64,000 bases of DNA, from contig CM041780.1 in NCBI GenBank assembly GCA_023374045.1, positions 96,753,005 through 96,817,004 of the forward strand. Reading direction: 5' to 3'. Positions 48,655-59,274 of this stretch are shown piece after piece. Below the pieces are notes generated by a model. The model had not been told where the DNA came from and did no database searches. It saw only the letters and a program-made list of their open reading frames with translations. Origin of the DNA: Limonium bicolor (lineage: Eukaryota; Streptophyta; Magnoliopsida; Caryophyllales; Plumbaginaceae). The translations under genes and the position numbers were made by a program. Each line of letters opens with the position of its first letter. The first letter of the stretch is position 1.

Positions 48655-50313
48655 TGTTGGAAGAAATAGCAACTACTTCTTACCACTTAGGCAGTGTACC
48701 TAATCGTTTTGCGGAATAGTGGAAATGTGGGTTGTCGTACTCTTGGGGACCTCGCTGTGGATAACTGATAGTGTAGTAAATTGACTAAGATTTCTATTAA
48801 ACAGATTTTATCTTTTTTAGGGAGAATGATTAAAAGCTAACTCATTAGACAATAATAATTAATCAAAACAGAAAAGAAATAGAAATTGTAAATCTTTTTT
48901 GGTTTTAAAGAAGCATCCCGGGTTATTCTGCTCACCTATTTTATTTAATCATATTAATATAACTTTCCCACTTTAGCAATAAACTCAAGAATCTTAATTA
49001 GTTTATTGACCGTTCCCTATCTAATAAACCCTAATTAATTTAAACAACAAGCGCAAGCCTTGCTCAAGTCATAAATAAATTAATCGCATTATTAACAATT
49101 CCTATTGGAGACTGGTTAACCTATAGGCGAATCTCGCTTCTAGTCGTTAACCCGTTTTGACTTCTCTTGTCTAGAATCTTGTCTCAGCATCGCATTTTAA
49201 CAAGAAACTACAAATATCACTTTAATAATTGGCCTAAAGATTAAAGTGCATTAAGGAGGAGAATCAAAATATTGCTTGAACAGATTATATTAGAAAGTCT
49301 ATGTAACATAATTTAATAAAATAGGCTTGCTTCCCAACCCGGGAGGCTAAGTTTATTACTCACACATAATTATAAAAACAAACATAATAAATAAGATAGT
49401 CAGAACCAGCGAAGAAGAACGAACAGACAATCGATTCCTTCGTTGGTTGTCTGGAAACTAACAGCATAAGGCTGATGAAGAAAGAAAATAAAATGGAGAA
49501 GTGGGGGATAAGAAGATGGAATGGATCGTAGGTGTGAGCGATGGATTGTGGAAGAGATTGAATGATTTATTTGATGCAGAGGTACTGGGTTTATATAGAA
49601 GGAAGGAGGAGGAAGAGGACAGAGGGAACACCGCGTGAGGAAATTAAGGAATGGATTGGGGTGGCAGAACGCGTGAGGAACTGTCGGCAGGCGCCTGATA
49701 TTGCTGCTCGGGTAGATGGATAAGTTGCAGGCGCCGCGAAGAAGATAAACAACATCGAATTCTGTCGCGTTAATATCTGGATCTGGGTGCATTTTTAGAC
49801 ACGTCCGCCCCGTGTCCACACATAATTAGGCGGACACATTACTCACGTCCGCCCATTGTCCGCCCTTCGTTACGCGGACAACACTCTGTCCGCCTCCTTG
49901 TCCGCCCAGTTTTATGCGGACGTCTATCACGTCGGCCCCCTGTCCGCCTAAGTTTATGCGGACATCACTCCGTCCGCCTCCTGTCCCCTATGGTTATGCG
50001 GACATCACTCCGTCCGCCCCCTGTCCGCCTATGTTTGGGCGGACACAACATGGACGCGAGTCTTACGAACTTTGACTGGCACTAGATTCTTCGTTTGGAC
50101 TCTGTTTTTCGAGCCGTCTGCGCCTATGCGTTCGTCTCTTTGTCTACTTTGCTCCCAACTTGGTTTTCCTCTTGTTTAACCAATAAATTTGTGAGATATC
50201 CAATAAAACATAAACTAGAGGAAAAATATACGATAAGTGAGAAATGAGCAAGTAAAGTGCTAATATAATATATGAATTACACCCATAAAACATGCTCATT
50301 TAGACACTTATCA
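48655..50313 (-). mobile_element. Solo LTR H (Athila-like)
   Basis: A 1659-bp block flanked by a perfect 5-bp duplication taagg (48650-48654 and 50314-50318). Removing it restores the uninterrupted sequence of the B 5' LTR near 38742. On the minus strand it begins TGATAAGTGTCTAAATGAGC and ends ...CAACA, the same family layout as the LTR of D. No interior is present, so it formed by recombination between two LTRs. It carries the palindrome array 49801-50046. Confidence 0.92.
49801..50046 (-). repeat. Palindrome array of H (6 modules)
   Basis: Six forward-forward-reverse modules on the plus strand with arms gtccgccc, gtccgccc and gcggac, at ~40-bp spacing. Confidence 0.92.
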
Positions 50314-50560
50314 TAAGGCTTCTAATGATGGGGGATTGGATGGTGATGGTTTTAGATGATGTTTAGGCCTTGTTTGGTGACATGTAAAGGCCTTAAAAAG
50401 TTTAAACAAGTGTTAAGAATTCCTTGTAAGAATTGAGTAAGTAGTTAAAGAGGTTTTAGTGGATGTTTTAAGGTGAGTTTAAGTGCCCAAATGATGTTGG
50501 AACACATTAGAACACTTGTGGTGAGGTTTGGAGTGAATTTAACACTTAAAAATAAGTTTC

Positions 50561-50808
50561 TGGAGCCGACCTACCTTAGGACCGACCTTGGCAAGGTCGT
50601 CAGGCTCAGAATACACACGTAGGAAACTCTCTGGAATGGACCGACCTTAGGACCGACCATGGACAAGGTCGGTCGGGCTGAAAAACAATGAACATAATGT
50701 TACTGGAATGGACCGACCTTGGCAAGGTCGGTCGAGTAGGAATTTTTCAACCAGAATATCTCTGGAATGGACCGACCCTGAGTAGGGTCAGTCGGTAGGG
50801 TCGGTCGG
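50561..50808 (+). repeat. Palindrome array 2, 3' LTR of B
   Basis: gaccgacctt modules as in 38991-39250; the third module has lost one forward arm. Confidence 0.88.
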
Positions 50809-52249
50809 CCCATAAATATATATATATAAAGCAATTTCAAGGATGTTAAGTGGTATTAGGAGTATGCCATTAAGAGGGTAATGAAGATTAAAAAGACAAG
50901 GATATAAGGACATAAGGGGTTATGTTAAGTAAAGGATTTAAGTGTTTAAGTTAAGTTTATAAGAACTTAAGTGGTTTTAAATGGGGATCATTAGTGGCTA
51001 AGTAAGTTAAGTAAATTGGAAGTAATTAACAACCTTAATTGGATGAATGTCTTAGGGTTTGAGTATTTGGACTCCGGAGGAGAGTAAGCAACCGAACAAC
51101 CGACGGTGTACGGTATGATTTTCTTGTGACCTGGTTGCTAACGAGGTGTCCCTCGGCTTGTGTGCTATTTGTTTATGTGTGCCGACTAAACAAGATAAAG
51201 CATGCTACTGGAATATTATGTTTGTTGTGTGATTTTGATGCACTAACACAACTTACCGTGAGAACTTGCTAACGATGTTATGTAAATAATTGTGTGAGAA
51301 TAAGGAACACTCCCATATGTTGTTTTCTTAGTAACTGAAAGAGGTTAACTATCAAACATTGACTTGAGACTTTCTACTAACTGGAACTTGGTGGGGAGTA
51401 CGGAATCCGGGAATGACTCCGGTCATGCATGTTAAGGAAAGGGGGTCGGTATTTGAATTAGATCCGACTTCCGCTTAAGGACTTGTCTTTGGACTTGTCG
51501 CCTAGGGTCGAATGTCGGCTCATCTACATTGGATTTCCCGTCCAAGGTAGGAGGCATTAAGATGGTGCGGTAGGATCACCTAAATCCTAATTTTAAGTAT
51601 GATGTTTATTCAACCAATGGAGTTAATAGCTCATTGGCTAGGGTTGCTTTTGACCCGACAAAAATAAACATTGAGATAAAATACAACCATTTCTATTTAA
51701 AGAACGGGTTGTGTTCTAAGACTAAGATAAGGTTTAAGATTGAGGTAAGATAAGGTTGGACTGAGATTAAGTGGAAACATAACATAAGGAGTTAAACGAT
51801 TAACTCACTAAGGGAACGCTTTTAAGTCGTTCATTGTGTTTGAACTTTGATTGTTCATATGTGGCTTGTTGTTTATTGCACTTTCCATTATTGAAATACC
51901 CCGAGTAACTATCACTCTAAATTCGTGAGGCCTAAATTAAATTATGAGCAACAATAACCATAAAACATTATGGTACCTTAAATATGGATCTAAACGGATA
52001 CTAGGTTAAACTCCAAAAAAAAAAGTTATACTGCACATACATATCAGTACGTAAAATAAATACCACTAGTGCGCTCAATAATCGTATGAATACCCTATAC
52101 ACCCTAGACAAATTATTAACGCAAACGTAAACTCATATATATACACATCTCTAAACCGAAGATGTTATAAATAATAATGCGGCGCAAACAAGAGCTTATA
52201 TATATAAGAATGCACACTCCTAAACAGAAAGCGCGAATATAGTCGCACA

Positions 52250-52600
52250 TGTATATAGACAAATATACACGTATATATATATATATATATACGACCAACA
52301 TCACGTATAAGTAACAACGCGATATATTGATACCGTTGTATATACGTACATGTATATACATATACATAACGTCCCAATATTACAACGTGACATAATAACA
52401 TAGTCGTATGTATATACATAACTAACAACGCGACATGATAATATAGTCGCGTATATATATATACTTACAAAAAGGGACGACATTACAATGTTACATATAT
52501 AAGTTACAACGGGACAAAATAAAATAGTCCCGTATATAACCAATAACGTGCCATATTAATACAGTCGCATCTATATATAAAATAGGCATGAATATACACT
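52250..52600 (+). repeat. AT-rich hairpin array in C, copy 1
   Basis: Units of ~55 bp with aacgNgac...ataatagtcNcgtatatata, for example cgggac...gtcccg and cgcgac...gtcgcg, separated by TA runs. Confidence 0.7.
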
Positions 52601-52625
52601 TATAAAAAGAAAAGAGCAGACTTGC

Positions 52626-52695
52626 TCTAGCCAGGATTCAAAACCGAAACCTCTCGTACCTCCCCTGAATGCCTTAACCGGTCAAGCTATGCTCG
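52626..52695 (-). other. Degenerate tRNA-like module, copy 1
   Basis: On the minus strand, tagcttgaccggttaaggca resembles a tRNA D-arm/A box and ggttttgaatcctggct resembles a T-arm/B box (consensus GGTTCGAATCC), at tRNA-like spacing. The B box is mutated, so it is not called as a gene. Confidence 0.5.
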
Positions 52696-54289
52696 TATTC
52701 GTTAATCAACTGCACCTCTGGACATATAAGCTACTTATTGACTACAAAAGAACATTACAGCACGAGAATGCACACCCCAAACAACAACTCGATGATTTCT
52801 GTTTTCTTCTCCTCCTCGATCAGTTCAACATCAGAACGTGAAGAATTCTTCACTTCCATGCCACTAACGCAAGTGACCACCCTCCTTTGTACCGAATCCA
52901 AAATAAAGCAACAACACCAACTGAAATCCATTTGCACACTCACGGTGATGCAACAGGGCCCTAGATAATGGACTTCACTCACCTCCTTGTTCCAAACTCC
53001 CAAGTGACAGAATGGGTTGTTTTTCCAAACGCCCATAACTTTCCTGGTAACTTGAGACCACCACCCTCTTGCTCCCTCATTAATCTATTGTTTCCCTCTT
53101 TGGTTTACTATAACATCACCTGAATACAACAGACCATCACTCCCTCCTTGTCCGTTTGAAAAATCTGAAGCACACCCAAGCTGTCAAACACTCTCAGATT
53201 ACCAGGCAACCTTGGGTTTCGGCGAAAGCAATCAGTCAAGGAGACATTACCTTGGAGACCACAAGCCCCATCTGAATCATTCAGTTTTGTAAAAAGGAAA
53301 CAATTAACGACTCGCACAACATGCCTACTGCTGTGCAAACTTCCACACATCAGAGGTAGCCACTTTCTAAACTCCCACAGAGGTCTTCATTGGAACCTGA
53401 TCCCACTAACAGTCATGAAATTCCCTGCGTTTAAACTCCTTTTTGTCTTGTGCCAGTGGATCCATAGACTTGCATACCATCTCTTCTCTCTTCTTCCATG
53501 CATCAGTTCTACTTGTACAGAAGCTCCCCTCGTTCCTCTCTGTTTCTTCTGCACACAAGGTAAATGTAGCTGTTTGGCAATGTTCTCCTTTTTTCTTTTA
53601 TGTTCCCTCCTATTTTGTTCCTGATTGAAAACCACTCCTGAAGCAATCATTCCCTTACGCATCAGTAGGAGTCGCTTGGACATTTCCTGAGTAAGAGTCA
53701 TGAAACTCTTCCAGCAAACATTGCTAGAAGGTAGAGCACCAGAGGCAGGTTGTTCCTTTCTTTCTCTGTTACTTCAGTCATGATCTCCCTCGAATTCTGT
53801 CAAGCCTAACATCTGAGAAATTCTCCTCAGTTACTGTTGAGTGACCAAGGGCTGGACGTCCCATATTACACCCAAGGATCAGCCAAGATACTCAACTGGT
53901 GAGCTACTCCTAAACTACTTCCTGATAAAAAAACATATAAAACTCATATGTCGAATTCAGTGTTAATTACTCCAAACCTGTTACATGATCGATAGAGTTT
54001 TTGTCAAGTTCTAAATATGAACCAGTAGTTTATACCTAGGGTGTATGAGTGAAGCATTAGTCATCTGAGAAGTCTAAACAACTATTATTAGAGAGATAAA
54101 GGCCACGAGCAAGGGGTGGGTAAAAGTTCAAGAAATCATGTATAACTTAGCTAAGGAAAACCAGTGCAGAAACGTGAGTTACAATCTGCAACTCCCACTT
54201 TGGCATAATCGAATGTCTGAAGCAGCGTGGGTCGTTTTGAGGATTGAAAGCTTACTAAAACAGAAAGCGCGAATATAGTCGCACATGTA

Positions 54290-54610
54290 TATAGACAAAT
54301 ATACACGTATATATATATACGACCAACGTCACGTATAAGTAACAACGCGATATATTGATACCGTTGTATATACGTACATGTATATACATATACATAACGT
54401 CCCAATATTACAACGTGACATAATAACATAGTCATATGTATATACATAACTAACAACGTGACATGATAATATAGTCGCGTATATATATATACTTACAAAA
54501 AGGGACGACATTACAATGTTACATATATAAGTTACAACGGGACAAAATATAATAGTCGCGTATATAACCAATAACGTGCCATATTAATACAGTCGCATCT
54601 ATATATAAAA
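54290..54610 (+). repeat. AT-rich hairpin array in C, copy 2
   Basis: As 52250-52600. In one unit cgggac...gtcccg has become cgggac...gtcgcg. Confidence 0.7.
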
Positions 54611-54653
54611 TAGGCATGAATATACACTTATAAAAAGAAAAGAGCAGACCTGC

Positions 54654-54727
54654 TCTAGCCAGGATTCAAAACCGAAACCTCTCGTACCTCCCCTGAATGC
54701 CTTAACCGGTCAAGCTATGCTCGTATT
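54654..54727 (-). other. Degenerate tRNA-like module, copy 2
   Basis: Duplicate of 52626-52695 within the second copy of the tandem duplication. Confidence 0.5.
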
Positions 54728-56199
54728 CGTTAATCAACTGCACCTCTGGACATATAAGCTACTTATTGACTACAAAAGAACATTACAGCACGAGAACGCA
54801 CACCCCAAACAACAACTCGATGATTTCTGTTTTCTTCCTCCTCGATCAGTTCAACATCAGAACGTGAAGAATTCTTCACTTCCATGCCACTAACGCAAGT
54901 GACCACCCTCCTTTGTACCTAATCCAAAATAAAGCAACAACACCAACTGAAATCCATTTGCACACTCACGGTGATGCAACAGGGCCCTAGATAATGGACT
55001 TCACTCACCTCCTTGTTCCAAACTCCCAAGTGACAAAATGGGTTGTTTTTCCAAACGCCCATAACTTTCCTGGTAACTTGAGACCACCACCCTCTTGCTC
55101 CCTCATTAATCTATTGTTTCCCTCTTTGGTTTACTATAACATCACCTGAATACAACAGACCATCACTCCCTCCTTGTCCGTTTGAAAAATCTGAAGCACA
55201 CCCAAGCTGTCAAACACTCTCAGATTTACCAGGCAACCTTGGGTTTCGGCGAAAGCAATCAGTCAAGGAGACATTACCTTGGAGACCACAAGCCCCATCT
55301 GAATCATTCAATTTTGCAAAAAGGAAACAATTAACGACTCGCACAACATGCCTGCTGCTGTGCAAACTTCCACACATAAGAGGTAGCCACTTTCTAAACT
55401 CCCACAGAGGTCTTCATTGGAACCTGATCCCACTAACAGTCATGAAATTCCCTGCGTTTAAACTCCTTTTTGCCTTGTGCCAGTGGATCCATAGACTTGC
55501 ATACCATCTCTTCTCTCTTCTTCCATGCATCAGTTCTACTTGTACAGAAGCTCCCCTCGTTCCTCTCTGTTTCTTCTGCACACAAGGTAAATGTAGCTGT
55601 TTGGCAATGTTCTCCTTTTTTCTTTTTGTTCCCTCCTATTTTGTTCCTGATCGAAAACCACTCCTGAAGCAATCATTCCCTTATGCATCAGTAGGAGTCG
55701 CTTGGACATTTCCTGAGTAAGAGTAATGAAACTCTTCCAGCAAACATTGCTAGAAGGTAGAGCACCAGAGGCAAGTTGTTCCTTTCTTTCTCTGTTACTT
55801 CAGTCATGATCTCCCTCGAATTCTGTCAAGCCTAACATCTGAGAAATTTCCTCAGTTAGGTTGAGTGACCAAGGCTCGGACGTCCCATATTACACCCAAG
55901 GATCAGCCAAGATACTCAACTGGTGAGCTACTCCTAAACTGCTTCCTGATAAAAAAACATATAAACTCATATGTCGAATTCAATGTTAATTACTCCAAAC
56001 CTATTACATGATCGATAGAGTTTTTGTCAAGTTCTAAATATGAACCAGTAGTTTATACCTAGGGTGTATGAGTGAAGCATTAGTCATCTGAGAAGTCTAA
56101 ACAACTATTATTAGAGAGATTAAGGCCACGAGCAAGGGGTGGGTAAAAGTTCAAGAAATCATGTATAACTTAGCTAAGGAAAACCAGTGCAGAAACGTG

Positions 56200-59100
56200 A
56201 GTTACAATCTACAACTCCCACTTTGGCATAATCGAATGTCTGAAGCAGCGTGGGTCATTTTGAGGATTGAAAGCTTACTAAAACTCTTAACTCAGTAACT
56301 AGACAAGGTAGAGGAAAATGAAAAGCAGATCAGTGAAGAAGAGAAAAAGAATATAGAATCTCAGTTTTGGGGTGTTAGCGTCTGCAGTTTTTCTTCAGGT
56401 TTTGAGTTTTTATCGGCTTGCTAGTTCCATCTTGAATGTTGTAGATGTGGTTTTGTTTAGTGTTCCAAGCTTTGGCTAAACATTTAACTTGGTAGCTAGA
56501 AATTTCAGGAGGGGCTAGTAATCAGATGTATATAACGGAAAAGGAACATGCATCAGCTTTTCTTTCAGTTGTTTTCAGTTTATGAATTCCTTGGGCTCTG
56601 TATAAACCTGTTTCAGTAGAAGTATCAGCATGATGTTGGAGTTGTCTTAAAGACAAAACGGTATTGGAACACATAACTAAGTAGTTTAACAAGTTGGGGA
56701 AAACAGGAAATAGTTTGGAAGAACAGAAAGAGAACAACAATAAAAAAATATACATCTGTTTCAGTTTAGTTATCTAGATTTCTGTTTTCGGTGTAAAGAA
56801 TTTCCAGGGATATTAACCATGTTATTTGGGGCTGTTCTTGAATTCAAAAGAAACTTTATAACACACTTAATCATGTGAGTAAATGAGGTGGGAGACTCTG
56901 GATATCAAATCAGAAAACAAACAAAGGAGATAGCAGATGATGTAGCAGTTTTATGTTTCTGTTTCAGTTTTTTTCCAGTTCTGCAGTTTTATAGATTCTG
57001 TGTAAATGGCTTTCAACAGAGTAGTCCCTATTGCCTTGGTTTATTTCAAAGTTAAAACTTTAACAAAATACTCAACTGAGAAACTAAAATAGTTGGGAAG
57101 GATTGGAAGTCAAATAGCAAACAAAGAAATGAGGTAAAGAGGTTACACCAGTTTTTGTTGTCTGTTTCAGTTTGTAGTTAGTACTGACATGTTTCAGTAG
57201 CTTTAATAATGTTGTTTAGGGTTTGTTCCTGAAGTTAGAATCGTGGTAAAACACCTAATTGAATGAGAAAACAACTTGGGAGAAACTAGAAAAAAAGGAA
57301 CCAACTTCGTGAACAAACAGATAAGGCTAAAAAAAAACAATCAACAACTTCAAAGAATAGAAGCCTAAGGTAGCAGTTTATGTTTTCTGTAGTTGTTTCA
57401 GTATAACCGAATTACCCGTGGCGTAACAATATTGTTGTGAGTTCTTTTTTTTTAGGATAGAATCACATTAAGATCCTAACTAAGGGATTATATAATTTGG
57501 AAAAAAAAAGAAACCTGAAAGACCAGGTTAGTATGCAACAGAAAAGAAATGTAACAGTCCATGATTTCAGTTTCTCTATTTTCATTCCTTTCCTTTTTAG
57601 TTTTTGTGTGAAACCTTTTTCAGAGGCATTGTCCATATGCTCCTGACGTATTGAGGGTTTAAAATAGCAAGTAAACACTAAATAACTAAGTAAGTACAAT
57701 AATAGAGTCGGGATAGATTTAAAAACAGCAGAGATACATGCATCAGTTCATTGGTTTCAGTATAAAAACGTTGCAGTAGGTTTAACAGTATTGACTTGGG
57801 TTACGTTTTGGGGTTAGAAACTTCCTAGAACACTAGACTAAGCAAGTAAATGCTCACAGGTAAAGTGGAAGACAGATTCATAGCAACAGAAAATAAAGCC
57901 ACCAGTTTCTGATTCTCTGAGTTCTAGTTTTTCAGATTTTCTGGTTTTTGTCCAAGGGTTATTACAGAGTGGTGTGGATTTATTCATGAACCTGAGACAT
58001 AACTAAAACAACTAGGCTGGTTAGCAGACACTCTGGAAGTAACAAAAGAAACTAGATTAGTGCAGTAGAAGTAATACCAGTTTTGTATTTTCGGTTTCCT
58101 GCAACAATGCAGATTCTGTATGGTGGATTTTTAGTGGTTTTAACTGAGATTAGTATTAACCTTACACACTACTAATATACCCAACTAGTAATAAATACTT
58201 TGAGAGAAATAAGGGCCCAACCTGATGCATCAGTATAAAGGAAAAACAGAAGGAAAAAAATAGCAAATTTAATAGCAGTTTCATGCTTCAGTTTTCCATC
58301 GTGTCTAGTTCTGTATAACCGAAATATTAATGGCATAAGAGCGCTGTGTTTGGTTAATAATCAACCTAAATCATTGCTATTACATTCAGCTGGGTTGGTA
58401 TATTCATTGGGGAGGTTAGGAGACAGTTCAACAGACATAAAAGATGGAAGGAAAAGGAAATACACAGTTGTTGGTTTCAGAGTTTCAGTTTTCTTGCTTC
58501 TGTATAATGGGTTTTCTGAGGTATTAAAGGTGTTGTTTTGGGCTGGTTTTTAGTTTGAGACTACCTGATATACTTAACTAACTTGGCAAGCAACTTGGGA
58601 AACATTGGAAATCAGGTTGGTGAATGAACAGATATTAAAAATAGAAGATACCCAAACTATGTTTCAGATTTTCTATAACAATGTTATCTCTGTATAACTA
58701 TCACATAGTAGGTATGAGGGGATTTTAATGGCTTGGGTATAAACTTATAATCTACCTAATACCCTTAAATAGGTCTGTAAACACTTGGGAGTGATTAGGA
58801 ATCAACTTAATGCATTAAAAGAGAAGTGGGGAGCAAAGGATGTACAGATTGTTATGGCTTCTGTAAAATGAAGTTCTTGGGGTGTTATCAGGGTTGTCCT
58901 GGTCGAATCATGAGTTTAAAACATGACTAATATACTTGGGTAGAGAGGGATTCACTTGGGGAAAATTAAACACCACTTCTAATAACTTAAATATGGAGTT
59001 GAATGAAGATAAGTGCAGTTTGTGTTTTGTTTCGGTACTGTTCTCTGCTCGGTCTAGTTGGGTTTCAAGGTGACTAACAGTGTTGTATTAGATTGGTTAT

Positions 59101-59274
59101 GAATATAAAATCGTGTTAAGACACCTAACCAAGCTACCACACACTTTGGGGAAATCAATAACAAGTTTCTATGGTCTGAAGTTAAGAGTAAAGAGGGGTA
59201 CCAACTGTGAGTTGTGAGTTTTGTTCTTAGGTCCTATGTAAGCAGATTGTTGTATTAAGTTAGTTATGAGTACT
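56200..59274 (+). repeat. Decayed tandem array, ~188-bp unit, about 16 copies
   Basis: Each unit contains, in order, a tttcagttt/ctgttttcagtt block, tctgtataaccga, a ttaacagtgttgtttgggttggt block, aaaacacctaactaac, aacttggggaaa, and an agaaaacaaa tail. The gttgttttggg-type anchor recurs near 56430, 56625, 56810, 57020, 57203, 57422, 57623, 57783, 57962, 58135, 58330, 58520, 58720, 58885, 59070 and 59250, mean step ~188 bp. Units are strongly diverged. It is cut by D and may continue beyond it. Confidence 0.8.

Larger units (their letters stand above)
35970..51891 (+). mobile_element. Element B: LARD-like LTR retrotransposon, right end interrupted
   Basis: 5' LTR 35970-40828 (4859 bp), PBS, 5.0-kb noncoding interior, PPT, and a 3' LTR from 45865. 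The 3' LTR is split by solo LTR H and cut at 51892 by C before its last ~470 bp. Left flank is attta (35965-35969); the right copy is out of view. Same lineage marks as A but with clearly diverged LTRs. No gag or pol seen. The LTRs differ more than those of A, so it is older. Confidence 0.88.
45865..51891 (+). repeat. 3' LTR of B, split by solo LTR H and truncated by C
   Basis: Pieces 45865-48654 and 50319-51891 align to the 5' LTR. Palindrome arrays are at 48520-48623 and 50561-50808. One gaccgacctt module of the 5' LTR is shortened in this copy. The portion with the two terminal hairpins is missing because C begins at 51892. Confidence 0.88.
52225..54260 (+). repeat. 2-kb tandem duplication in C, copy 1
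   Basis: From cagaaagcgcgaatatag to ggattgaaagcttactaaaa (2036 bp). Copy 2 follows directly. The word ctaaa precedes both cagaaag junctions, a microhomology consistent with unequal exchange or template switching. Short antisense frames encoded here (~100 codons) are not called as genes. Confidence 0.93.
54261..56283 (+). repeat. 2-kb tandem duplication in C, copy 2
   Basis: 2023 bp, near-identical to copy 1 with scattered SNPs and small indels. Its last bases lead into the ~188-bp array, whose unit pattern is already visible at the end of each copy. Confidence 0.93.
51892..59274 (+). mobile_element. Element C: partial element with a TGAAATACCCC start
   Basis: Begins tgaaataccccgagtaac exactly where the 3' LTR of B breaks off; left flank attat (51887-51891). 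After ~330 bp it enters a 2-kb tandem duplication and then a ~188-bp tandem array, cut by D at 59275. No LTR end, PBS or coding sequence was identified. It may be one very long LTR or a composite; only the left boundary is firm. Confidence 0.6.

Noticed and set aside
49400..49819. 139-codon minus-strand ORF in solo LTR H
   Set aside because: Lies within an LTR, has no domain, and no counterpart is evident in the related LTR of D.
52116..54571. Minus-strand ORFs rich in Ile/Tyr/Val resembling membrane segments
   Set aside because: Encoded by TA-repeat hairpin sequence; hydrophobicity follows from composition.
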